Shown piece by piece: positions 1 to 5,665 of a stretch of DNA of 5,665 bases. The position numbers and the translations under genes were made by a program. Positions within the stretch are counted from its first letter, which is position 1. Every line of letters starts with the position of its first letter. Source of the DNA: Rickettsiales bacterium (GTDB lineage Bacteria > Pseudomonadota > Alphaproteobacteria > Rickettsiales > Rickettsiaceae); assembly GCA_947453775.1 (NCBI GenBank), contig CANGHM010000038.1, positions 1 to 5,665 on the forward strand, written 5' to 3'. The notes under the pieces are model-generated. The model did not search any database. It was not told where the DNA came from and saw only the letters and a program-made list of their open reading frames with translations.

Positions 1-1113
1 AATAAGGCATTGGCTAATTTCCAGGTTATTTTTATTTAAATAGCTAAATAACTCACCAGTAATCCAGTTGGCCGCGCTTTTAGCATCTGCTTGTTTTGCC
101 ACTGCCTCAAAGTAGCTAGCTATTTCAAGCTCCGCTACTAACACATCAGCATCGTATTTGCTAAGTGCAAATTGCTCGACGTAGCGACGAGATTGAGCCT
201 GGGGCAGCTCAGGCATACTGTCCTTAATTTCTTGGATATAGGCATCTTCTAAAATCAAAGGAAGTAAGTCAGGATCAGGAAAATAGCGATAGTCTAAAGC
301 ATCTTCTTTTGATCGCATAACTCTGGTTTTGCCGGTATCGGCATCAAAAAGCCTGGTTTCTTGATCGATTTGCCCGCCGGACTCCAAAATTTCCACTTGC
401 CTTAATCCTTCGTGCTCAATAGCTTTTACGATATTTTTAATCGAGTTTAAATTTTTAATTTCACACCTGACCCCCAAAGGATCACCTTTTTTGCGCACAG
501 AAACGTTAGCATCGCATCTAAGCGAGCCTTTTTCCATATCCCCATCGCATGTGCCAAGACACCTCAGTATGCTGCGCAATTTCTTTAAGTAGGTAGCGGC
601 TTCTTCTGGCGAGCGCAGATCTGGCGCTGAAACTATCTCCATCAGGCCTATTCCAGCTCGATTTAAGTCTATTAATGTGTATAAAGGCGTTGCATCGTGG
701 ATGCTTTTTCCAGCATCTTGTTCCAAGTGAATGCGCTCTACGCGAATAATCTTTTGCTCGCTACCTACCTCAATCTCAATATGACCATCGGAAACAATAG
801 GGTGGTAAAATTGCGATATCTGGTATCCACTTGGTAAGTCTGGGTAGAAGTAATTTTTTCGATCAAATGCTGAAAATTTATTGATTGTGCCATTAATAGC
901 AAGACCAGTTTTAATCGCCTGCTGCACACAAAATTCATTTAATATCGGCAACATACCAGGCATTGCCGCATCGACAAAAGAGACTTGCGAGTTGGGATCC
1001 TGACCAAAAGTGGTAGCAGCTTGTGAAAAGAGTTTGGTATTAGAGGTTACTTGCGCGTGAACCTCAAGACCTATTACATACTCCCATGTATCTGTTTTGC
1101 CTTTAATATACAT
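1..1113 (-). CDS. gatB: Aspartyl/glutamyl-tRNA amidotransferase subunit B, C-terminus cut by window edge
   Basis: GatB is the tRNA-binding and ATP-dependent kinase subunit of cytoplasmic GatCAB. It phosphorylates the side chain of Glu on tRNA(Gln) or Asp on tRNA(Asn), and ammonia from GatA then amidates it. I translated 371 codons with no stop. Family hallmarks are IGLEVHAQV near the N-terminus (E17 and H19, expected metal/active-site positions), [19 protein letters not shown] at about 83-101, [11 protein letters not shown] at 130-140, [12 protein letters not shown] at 149-160, [12 protein letters not shown] at 196-207, RCEIKNLNS at 216-224 and [10 protein letters not shown] at 274-283. The full protein is usually about 480 residues, so roughly the last 110, most of the YqeY-like tail domain that contacts tRNA, lie beyond the left edge. 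The ATG is 4 bases after the gatA stop, which fits translational coupling. The only Shine-Dalgarno-like stretch is AAAGG at 1125-1129, 11 bases upstream, which is weak. Four cysteines (185, 189, 200, 217) cluster in the catalytic cradle region. Confidence 0.97.
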   Translation of the reverse strand, partial: MYIKGKTDTWEYVIGLEVHAQVTSNTKLFSQAATTFGQDPNSQVSFVDAAMPGMLPILNEFCVQQAIKTGLAINGTINKFSAFDRKNYFYPDLPSGYQISQFYHPIVSDGHIEIEVGSEQKIIRVERIHLEQDAGKSIHDATPLYTLIDLNRAGIGLMEIVSAPDLRSPEEAATYLKKLRSILRCLGTCDGDMEKGSLRCDANVSVRKKGDPLGVRCEIKNLNSIKNIVKAIEHEGLRQVEILESGGQIDQETRLFDADTGKTRVMRSKEDALDYRYFPDPDLLPLILEDAYIQEIKDSMPELPQAQSRRYVEQFALSKYDADVLVAELEIASYFEAVAKQADAKSAANWITGELFSYLNKNNLEISQCLI

Positions 1114-1117
1114 ATAG

Positions 1118-2596
1118 TTAAAAACCTTTGGGTGTAAAGTTTATATTAATACTGCGCTCTATGGCCATGCTCACTCGCACTACCATTTCCTCATCAAAAT
1201 GCTTGCCTATTACCTGCATCCCCAAGGGCAATCCATCGCCCGATAATGCCGCAGGTACTGAGCTAGCTGGCAATCCTGCTAAACTAGGAGGAATAGTAAA
1301 AATATCGTTCAAATACATATCTGTCGGATTATCTTGCTTAACATCCACAGGAAAGCTTGCACTAGGCGCAGATGGCATTAAGATCGCATCGACTTGAGCA
1401 AACGCAGCGATAAAATCGTTATATATTAACCTGCGGACTCTTTGTGCTTGTGTATAGTAGGCGTTAATTAAGCCCGAAGACAAAACGTGAGTTCCTATCA
1501 TGATGCGTCTTTTTACCTCATGACCAAAGCCTTGCGACCGGCTTAAACTATACATCTGATCTAAATCTTTTGCCCCATCTGCACGAAAGCCATAGCGCAC
1601 ACCATCGTAACGAGCCAAATTTGATGCAGCTTCTGCTGGCGCAATAACGTAATATACAGGCAGTGAATAATCGATATGGTCTAGGTTAATTTCAATTATT
1701 TGCGCCCCTTGCTGCTCTAAAAGTTTAGCCGTACTTAGCCACATGTCAATAATTTCAGCATCAAGGCCCGATTTATTAAGCAAATTAACCGGTAAGCCAA
1801 TTTTAACCCCCTTCAAAGATGCATCGATGTTAGCTAATAAATCTGGCACTGCAAGGGTGCTGCTGGTTGAGTCTTGCTCATCAAAACCCATAATGGTTTG
1901 CAGCGATAAAGCTGCGCTAGCTACATCTCTGGCAAATACACCTGATTGGTCTAGGGAGCTGGCAAATGCAATTACCCCAAACCTCGAGCATCTGCCGTAA
2001 GTTGGCTTTATACCTACTATGCCTGTAAAAGCAGCTGGCTGGCGGATAGACCCCCCCGTATCGGTTCCAAGGGTTGCCATAGCGCTAAAAGCTGCAACAG
2101 CAGCAGCAGAGCCTCCGGAAGATCCTCCTGGCACAAGCAGCTGATCTGGATTTGAATTTGCCCGCCAAGGATTAATGCACTTACCAAAATAACTAGTTAA
2201 GTTACTTGAGCCCATGGCAAATTCATCGCAATTGGTTTTACCCAGCATAACCACGCCAGAATCAAGCATTTTGCTCAATACTTTTGCATCGTAATTTGGC
2301 ACAAAATTGCTCAGCATTTTTGATGCACCAGTAGTTCTAATTCCCTTACTGCAAAATAGATCCTTCACACCAACGGGTATGCCCTCTAGTGCTCTGAAAT
2401 TATTATTGTGGATATTTTTGTCAGCTTCTTTAGCCGCCAAAATCGCACCTTCTTCATCGATCGTAATATACGAATTTAAGTTTTCATGCTTTTTAATTTG
2501 CTCTAAATGCGCTTGAGTTAGCTCTAGGCTGGAGAATTTTTTTGCCTTTAAGCCCTCTAAAGCATCTGGAATATTTAACTTATTTAGTTGACTCAT
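1118..2596 (-). CDS. gatA: Aspartyl/glutamyl-tRNA amidotransferase subunit A (glutaminase)
   Basis: GatA is the amidase-signature subunit of GatCAB. It hydrolyses glutamine and passes the ammonia through an internal channel to GatB. The 492 residues match the usual length of about 485-495. The Lys/cis-Ser/Ser triad is visible as K78 ([10 protein letters not shown]), S159 (PGGSSGGS) and S183 ([10 protein letters not shown]), with the characteristic 24-residue spacing between the two serines. Other conserved blocks are [10 protein letters not shown] at 123-132, [13 protein letters not shown] at 195-207, ASSLDQSGV at 212-220, [12 protein letters not shown] at 325-336 and LPLGMQVIG at 456-464. 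The ATG lies 5 bases after the gatC stop. No good Shine-Dalgarno precedes it, only a GAG inside the last gatC codons, so coupled translation from gatC is likely. A run of seven G (C7 on the plus strand, 2051-2057) encodes part of the T180-G181-G182 motif just before the nucleophile. The gene looks intact and functional. Confidence 0.98.
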   Translation of the reverse strand: MSQLNKLNIPDALEGLKAKKFSSLELTQAHLEQIKKHENLNSYITIDEEGAILAAKEADKNIHNNNFRALEGIPVGVKDLFCSKGIRTTGASKMLSNFVPNYDAKVLSKMLDSGVVMLGKTNCDEFAMGSSNLTSYFGKCINPWRANSNPDQLLVPGGSSGGSAAAVAAFSAMATLGTDTGGSIRQPAAFTGIVGIKPTYGRCSRFGVIAFASSLDQSGVFARDVASAALSLQTIMGFDEQDSTSSTLAVPDLLANIDASLKGVKIGLPVNLLNKSGLDAEIIDMWLSTAKLLEQQGAQIIEINLDHIDYSLPVYYVIAPAEAASNLARYDGVRYGFRADGAKDLDQMYSLSRSQGFGHEVKRRIMIGTHVLSSGLINAYYTQAQRVRRLIYNDFIAAFAQVDAILMPSAPSASFPVDVKQDNPTDMYLNDIFTIPPSLAGLPASSVPAALSGDGLPLGMQVIGKHFDEEMVVRVSMAIERSININFTPKGF

Positions 2597-2601
2597 ATTT
2601 A

Positions 2602-2904
2602 TTACTCAATTACCTTTGGTACAACAAAGCACTTTACTTCTTTTGCCAGCTTACTTTGCGCCCCTGGGGCATTGCTCAGCAATTCGCTAGCCAAAGCTTG
2701 GTTTGCAACTAAATCTGTGCGCATAGGCTGATTATGTGTGCTTATGGACTTTAAAGGCTCAATATTTGTACAATCTATATCTTGCAATACTTTAACCATA
2801 TCTAGTATGTTATTAAATTGCTTGATAAAATCATTTAATTCATTTTCAGTAAAGCTTAATTTAGCAAGCTTAGCAATTTTTACTACATCAGATTTATCAG
2901 GCAT
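2602..2904 (-). CDS. gatC: Aspartyl/glutamyl-tRNA amidotransferase subunit C
   Basis: GatC is the small subunit that wraps around the GatA-GatB interface and stabilises the amidotransferase; it has no catalytic role. The 100 residues match the usual 90-100. The N-terminal helical pair shows the family pattern KIAKLAKLSFTENEL at 10-24, followed by FIKQFNNILDMVKVLQDID at 26-44 and the IEPL turn at 48-51. The C-terminus closes with the conserved PKVIE. The LAKEVKCF stretch just before it (87-94) replaces the DGFF-type sequence of most bacteria; from memory this variant resembles rickettsial GatC. The gene starts 13 bases after the efp stop. That gap is purely A/T-rich with no Shine-Dalgarno. The contiguous order gatC-gatA-gatB is the common one and implies indirect formation of Gln-tRNA and/or Asn-tRNA. 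Which amide is made cannot be told without knowing whether the genome has GlnRS or AsnRS. Confidence 0.95.
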   Translation of the reverse strand: MPDKSDVVKIAKLAKLSFTENELNDFIKQFNNILDMVKVLQDIDCTNIEPLKSISTHNQPMRTDLVANQALASELLSNAPGAQSKLAKEVKCFVVPKVIE

Positions 2905-2917
2905 ATATTTATAAATT

Positions 2918-3487
2918 TTATTTAGCTCTCTCTACAAACGAAGCATCTTCGACCTTAACAATAATTTTCTCACCACTACTCAGATAAGGTGGCACCTTAA
3001 TAGTCATGCCGTTGCTCAGCACAGCTGGTTTATACGATGGTGCGGAAGTAGAGCCTTTAATGGATGGCTCAGTATGGCTAATTTCTAGCACGACAGTATT
3101 GGGCAAAATAAAATTAATAGGAGAGCCTTCAAATAGCTCTATTTCTATAGTCATACCATCTTGCAAGAAAGCTAACAAATGCTTATCGATTGTTTTTTGC
3201 TCTACTTCAATTTGCTCAGCATCGCTTACGCTCATAAAATACAGTATTTCTCCAGACTCATAAAGAAATTGATATGCTTTTTTCTCTAGGTAAGCTTTTT
3301 CAATATATTCACTTGAGCTAAAACGATGATTTAATTTGGTTCCAGTTTTTAGCTCCTTCATTTCAGCTTGAATATAAGCTGGGCCTTTACCTGGTTTTAC
3401 ATGCTCCGGTGGTTTGCTAATAGACCATAGGCGGTTTTCATGCACAATAACGTTGCCCTGCTTAAGGGAATTTGCGGATACTTTCAT
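2918..3487 (-). CDS. efp: Translation elongation factor P
   Basis: EF-P binds the ribosome between the P and E sites and promotes peptide-bond formation at polyproline and similar stalling sequences. The 189 residues match the family's usual 185-190. The order is an N-terminal KOW-like domain (about 1-63) and two OB-fold domains (about 65-127 and 130-187). The tip-loop lysine is present as K34 in KPGKG (31-35), the site that receives beta-lysine from EpmA/EpmB in some bacteria; no modifying enzyme is encoded here, so its state is unknown. The C-terminal family signature fits exactly from K153 to G172 (KPAVLSNG, then KVPPYL and SSG). The ending FVERAK resembles rickettsial EF-P as I remember it. 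The ATG is 18 bases after the permease stop, the widest gap in the window, and no Shine-Dalgarno is visible. A candidate promoter sits just upstream at 3516-3544. Confidence 0.97.
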   Translation of the reverse strand: MKVSANSLKQGNVIVHENRLWSISKPPEHVKPGKGPAYIQAEMKELKTGTKLNHRFSSSEYIEKAYLEKKAYQFLYESGEILYFMSVSDAEQIEVEQKTIDKHLLAFLQDGMTIEIELFEGSPINFILPNTVVLEISHTEPSIKGSTSAPSYKPAVLSNGMTIKVPPYLSSGEKIIVKVEDASFVERAK

Positions 3488-3505
3488 AACTACGATAAAA
3501 CTTGC

Positions 3506-4282
3506 TTATAGATCAAAAATATACTTTTTACTGCAAAATGTCAAAAACAAAATACTCATTTGCGCAAGTATGTTAGTAGCTGCAACCGGCAAATCTAGGG
3601 TTATCCCAATCACAAGGCTTGCAAGATTGACTATAACAGAAAAAAAAATACTAACAGCGAGCATTTTGCCTGGCGTATTGCTGATCATACGAGCAAAAAA
3701 CACCGGTATTAGCAGCAAGCTGTTAACCATGAGCCCACCAATAACTTGCACTAAAGCACTGATGCATAATGCAGCGATAAATAAAATTGCTAAATGCAAA
3801 GTTTGTGTTTTAATACCATAGCTAAAGGCCAGCTCTTCATTGATCGACAGTATTATTATAGTGTTGAAATATTTGTATAACAGCACGCCAACTATAGCTG
3901 CAAGAGTAGCTAATAAATATACATCTTGCCGGTTTGCTAAAAAAATATCCCCAAGCAAAATGCTTTCTATCTCAAGACTAATATTTAGCCGATCTGATAT
4001 AACAATTCCCAAAGCAATTAAGCTTGTAGTAGCTATATTTAGTACTATATTGTGCTCGTTAAAATATAATTTTAAACACGTGCTCAAAAGCACAAAAGCA
4101 ATTGCAACAATAGCAGTAGCAACAAAAAGAGGAGTATGCGTAATTGCATTGATTAGCGCTGAAAGTAGCAATATATGTATTATCCCATCGCCTAAATTAG
4201 CATATCTATTCCACACTAAGACGCATCCTATTGTGGGTAATAAAATCGAGCTAAATATCGATGCTAAAAGTATAATTAACAT
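3506..4282 (-). CDS. znuB: Zinc/manganese-type ABC transporter permease, ZnuB-like
   Basis: This is a very hydrophobic 258-residue protein, the usual length for ABC-3 family permeases (E. coli ZnuB is about 261), and so likely the inner-membrane channel of a high-affinity metal importer. About eight or nine membrane segments can be drawn (roughly 1-24, 33-48, 52-73, 80-97, 121-137, 163-182, 183-201, 206-227 and 233-251). Family landmarks are VWNRYANLGDGIIH at 23-36 (the family H36 kept, but DTLSHA changed), LLGDIF at 109-114, NEELAFSYGI at 148-157 (the loop expected to contact the ATPase), GGLMVNSLLLIP at 182-193 and LDLPVAATNI at 229-238. No ATPase (ZnuC) or binding protein (ZnuA) is adjacent, so partners must be elsewhere if it works. 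Zinc is the likeliest substrate, but manganese or iron cannot be excluded. The start is supported by AGGA six bases upstream. A run of nine T in the coding strand (3640-3648) lies within the gene. Confidence 0.85.
   Translation of the reverse strand: MLIILLASIFSSILLPTIGCVLVWNRYANLGDGIIHILLLSALINAITHTPLFVATAIVAIAFVLLSTCLKLYFNEHNIVLNIATTSLIALGIVISDRLNISLEIESILLGDIFLANRQDVYLLATLAAIVGVLLYKYFNTIIILSINEELAFSYGIKTQTLHLAILFIAALCISALVQVIGGLMVNSLLLIPVFFARMISNTPGKMLAVSIFFSVIVNLASLVIGITLDLPVAATNILAQMSILFLTFCSKKYIFDL
3516..3544 (-). promoter_or_regulatory. Candidate sigma-70 promoter for efp-gatCAB
   Basis: Read on the minus strand, a perfect TTGACA -35 box lies at 3544-3539. Two overlapping -10 candidates follow: TATATT at 3523-3518 (5 of 6 consensus, 15-base spacer) and TATTTT at 3521-3516 (4 of 6, ideal 17-base spacer). 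Transcription would begin near 3510, leaving a leader of about 20 bases before the efp ATG at 3487. The site lies in the last codons of the permease gene, so it would be an internal promoter uncoupling efp-gatCAB from the upstream genes. An A/T-rich genome makes -10 matches cheap; the full TTGACA is what makes this one notable. Confidence 0.4.
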
Positions 4283-4319
4283 TTTAAATCCTGCTATAAC
4301 GCCAAATTAGGATTTAAAA
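4282..4319 (-). promoter_or_regulatory. Inverted repeat / mRNA hairpin over the permease ribosome-binding site
   Basis: The plus-strand arms are TTTTAAATCCT (4282-4292) and AGGATTTAAAA (4309-4319), a perfect 11-bp inverted repeat with a 16-base spacer. In the mRNA the 5' arm lies in the last sense codons of tsaD (the F-L-N-P region), the tsaD stop TAG is in the loop, and the 3' arm contains the AGGA Shine-Dalgarno, the TTTAAA spacer and the A of the permease start codon. When folded it would block permease translation; a ribosome reaching the end of tsaD would open it. This geometry suggests translational coupling. It does not look like a terminator, because only two of the pairs are G-C and no U-run follows. 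Confidence 0.5.
4289..4292 (-). promoter_or_regulatory. Shine-Dalgarno of the permease gene
   Basis: AGGA on the minus strand lies six bases upstream of the ATG at 4282-4280 and just after the tsaD stop codon. It is the clearest Shine-Dalgarno in the window and fixes this start. It also forms part of the 3' arm of the inverted repeat at 4282-4319. Confidence 0.65.
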
Positions 4320-5298
4320 AGTAGCTTGCCTCATTAGCCAACCCTCCTTCAATCCGCTCAAGAGTAGCCCAGGCTATCATTGCTGCATTATCAGTGCACA
4401 AACTAACTGGTGGAGCAACCAGTGATATATCCCTTTTTTGCAGAGCATGACTCATATATTGCCGAATATATAAATTTGCAGCAACCCCACCAGCTAACAC
4501 AAACGCATCAGGCACATAGTCTAACATCTGTATAGCATTGATTGCTCTCATAGTAAGAATTTGAGCAATCGTATGCTGCAAGGATGCACATACATCAGCC
4601 ACGAAATCTTGATTTGTGCTGCGCAAGCTTTCTATCAAAAGGCGAGTAGCGGTTTTAAGACCGGAAAAAGACATATCAGCACGGCTTTTATTGGTCATCG
4701 CAAGAGGCAATGTATACTTAAATGGGTCACCACTTTTAGCCATCTCCTCAATTGCAGGCCCGCCAGGGTATTGGAGTCCAAGGATTTTTGCAGTTTTATC
4801 GAAACACTCACCCACCGCATCGTCCAAACTTTGACCTAAAATTTTATATTGCCCCACACCTTTAACCGAAACAAATTGGCTATGACCACCCGAAATAAGC
4901 AATACAATGTAAGGATAAGTAAGATCACTAGTTAAGCGGGGGGTTAATATATGCCCCTCAAGATGGTTAATGTTGATTAGGGGTTTTCCAGTCACATGCG
5001 CTATAGCCCTTGCATGCATTAAGCCAACTATGAGCCCACCAATGAGACCAGGGCCGCTTGTAACACCAATGGCATCAATTTGGCTTAAAGTAATTTGAGC
5101 CTTTTCCAAAGCATGCTCTATGCAATAGCTTAAATTATCCAAGTGCTTTCGAGCTGCTATTTCGGGCACTACGCCCTTAAAAGGCATATGGTCATGATGT
5201 TGTGAAAGAACGATGTTCGATAAAATATGCTTTTGGCTAGTAACGACGCTAGCAGAGCTTTCGTCGCAACTGGACTCGATCCCAAGAACTTTAAGCAT
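4294..5298 (-). CDS. tsaD: tRNA N6-adenosine threonylcarbamoyltransferase TsaD
   Basis: TsaD (formerly Gcp/YgjD) transfers the threonylcarbamoyl group from threonylcarbamoyl-AMP to A37 of tRNAs reading ANN codons, giving t6A. In bacteria it works in the cytoplasm with TsaB and TsaE, using the product of TsaC; none of those is in this window. The 334 residues match the family (E. coli about 337). It has the ASKHA-fold N-terminal motif LGIESSCDESS at 5-15, GVVPEIAARKHL at 42-53, SGPGLIGGL at 81-89, the metal-binding pair H112/H116 in NHLEGH, SGGHSQ at 136-141, DAVGECFDKTAKILGL at 160-175 with YPGGP at 177-181, FSGLKTA at 211-217, LAGGVAAN at 268-275 and the third metal ligand D303 in CTDNAAMIAW. 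The usual ETSCDET reads ESSCDES, a conservative change. The ATG is 8 bases after the upstream stop without a visible Shine-Dalgarno. Confidence 0.97.
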   Translation of the reverse strand: MLKVLGIESSCDESSASVVTSQKHILSNIVLSQHHDHMPFKGVVPEIAARKHLDNLSYCIEHALEKAQITLSQIDAIGVTSGPGLIGGLIVGLMHARAIAHVTGKPLININHLEGHILTPRLTSDLTYPYIVLLISGGHSQFVSVKGVGQYKILGQSLDDAVGECFDKTAKILGLQYPGGPAIEEMAKSGDPFKYTLPLAMTNKSRADMSFSGLKTATRLLIESLRSTNQDFVADVCASLQHTIAQILTMRAINAIQMLDYVPDAFVLAGGVAANLYIRQYMSHALQKRDISLVAPPVSLCTDNAAMIAWATLERIEGGLANEASYFLNPNLAL

Positions 5299-5306
5299 TA
5301 AGTTGA

Positions 5307-5665
5307 TTAATTTTTTCTGTCGCCAAAGAATCTTAGCATGTAGACAAAAAGATTAATTATATCCATGTATAGGGTAAGAGCTCCAAGAACAGCCATTTTT
5401 TGACCATACTCTCCACCACCAGCTTGGTAGTATATGACTTTAAGCTTTTGAGTATCCCATGCAATCAGGCCCATAAAGATAAAGATGCCTAAAAGTGAAG
5501 TGGCAAAATACACAGCTGAACTTTGCATAAAAATATTAATGAGCGATGCAATAATTATACCAACCAAACCCATAGTCATAAATGATCCCATAGATGTTAG
5601 GTCTTTGTTGGTTGAGTAACCATAAATACTCATGCCAGCGAAAGAAGCCGCGCACACAAAGAATG
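5307..5665 (-). CDS. Bax inhibitor-1/YccA family membrane protein, N-terminal half cut by window edge
   Basis: This is the C-terminal half of a BI-1 family integral membrane protein (YccA/YbhL/YetJ relatives, normally about 230-240 residues with seven membrane helices). The frame stays open to the right edge, giving 118 full codons plus the stop. Family features are FFVCAASFAGMSIYGYSTNKDL at the window's edge (the usual FAGMSLYGYTT block), a helix with MGLVGIIIASLINIF, the stretch around AVYFATSLLGIFIFMGLIAWDTQ with the conserved loop aspartate, and the ending ALTLYMDIINLFVYMLRFFG-D-R. About four membrane helices are visible. Relatives act as pH-sensitive calcium leak channels or interact with the FtsH protease, but the bacterial role is mostly unsettled and nothing here narrows it. 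A GTG at 5657-5655 could be mistaken for the start, but it is an internal valine codon. tsaD follows after 8 bases, so the two are probably co-transcribed. Confidence 0.93.
   Translation of the reverse strand, partial: FFVCAASFAGMSIYGYSTNKDLTSMGSFMTMGLVGIIIASLINIFMQSSAVYFATSLLGIFIFMGLIAWDTQKLKVIYYQAGGGEYGQKMAVLGALTLYMDIINLFVYMLRFFGDRKN

Larger units (their letters stand above)
1..5665 (-). other. Probable seven-gene operon, BI-1 - tsaD - znuB-like - efp - gatC - gatA - gatB
   Basis: All seven genes point the same way with gaps of 8, 11, 18, 13, 5 and 4 bases in transcription order, and no convincing terminator appears in any gap. This supports one polycistronic unit that extends past both edges, possibly with an extra start site before efp. 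Five of the seven genes serve tRNA charging, tRNA modification or elongation; the two membrane-protein genes do not. No plus-strand gene is supported anywhere. Confidence 0.65.

Noticed and set aside
2091..2110. GCA-rich triplet repeat in gatA
   Set aside because: It encodes the conserved alanine-rich helix after PGGSSGGS that every GatA has; it is not a separate repeat element.
2660..2670. GCCCCTGGGGC palindrome in gatC as a hairpin or terminator
   Set aside because: The centre leaves too small a loop for the full stem, no U-run follows, and it encodes conserved GatC residues N-A-P-G-A.
3414..4310. Long plus-strand open frames opposite efp and the permease (3414-3821 and 3840-4310)
   Set aside because: They lie wholly antisense to well-supported genes, have no recognisable family pattern, and reflect the complement of hydrophobic codons.
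4282..4319. The inverted repeat as a Zur-type zinc operator
   Set aside because: Zur sites are compact palindromes with nearly no spacer; a 16-base gap and a position across the tsaD stop fit an RNA hairpin better.
4561..4839. Two overlapping plus-strand open frames opposite tsaD
   Set aside because: Both are shadows of the conserved TsaD coding region, with no family resemblance of their own.
5287..5304. Short inverted repeat AACTT/AAGTT around the tsaD start codon
   Set aside because: Only five A/T-rich pairs, too weak to separate from chance.
5356..5361. Perfect TATAAT upstream of tsaD as a promoter
   Set aside because: The best -35 is TTGGAG with a 19-base spacer (3 of 6 matches), and TATAAT occurs easily by chance in this A/T-rich coding sequence.
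5655..5657. GTG as a start for a short 116-residue BI-1 protein
   Set aside because: The frame continues open to the edge with FF before the valine, matching the family block that precedes FAGMS; the protein is cut by the window, not short.

Overview
The window is an ordinary-looking, densely packed run of seven bacterial housekeeping genes, all on the minus strand, so transcription runs from the right edge (5665) to the left edge (1). The DNA is AT-rich by eye. The proteins look alphaproteobacterial and most like the Rickettsiales or related host-associated lineages. This rests on remembered family sequences: EF-P ends in VERAK, GatC ends in a LAKEVKxFxxPKV-E type tail, and GatB has [11 protein letters not shown]. 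The assignment is a judgement, not a search result.

In order of transcription: the C-terminal half of a Bax inhibitor-1 family membrane protein (5307 to beyond 5665, cut by the window); tsaD, for the t6A37 tRNA modification (4294-5298); a zinc/manganese-type ABC transporter permease resembling ZnuB (3506-4282); efp, elongation factor P (2918-3487); and gatC (2602-2904), gatA (1118-2596) and gatB (1-1113, cut by the left edge), the three subunits of the GatCAB tRNA-dependent amidotransferase. Gaps between genes are only 4 to 18 bases. There is no stretch over 18 bases without a gene, and I see no RNA gene, mobile element or CRISPR array.

The theme is translation fidelity. TsaD helps make t6A on ANN-decoding tRNAs, EF-P relieves ribosome stalling at proline runs, and GatCAB converts Glu-tRNA(Gln) and/or Asp-tRNA(Asn) to the correct amide. 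The metal permease is the odd one out; no ATPase or binding-protein partner is in view.

No new biological system stands out. The two best non-coding signals are both regulatory. One is a perfect 11-bp inverted repeat (4282-4292 / 4309-4319) that in the mRNA would enclose the tsaD stop codon in its loop and hide the Shine-Dalgarno and first start base of the permease gene. The other is a perfect TTGACA -35 box with a usable -10 inside the end of the permease gene (3516-3544), which could give efp-gatCAB its own promoter.
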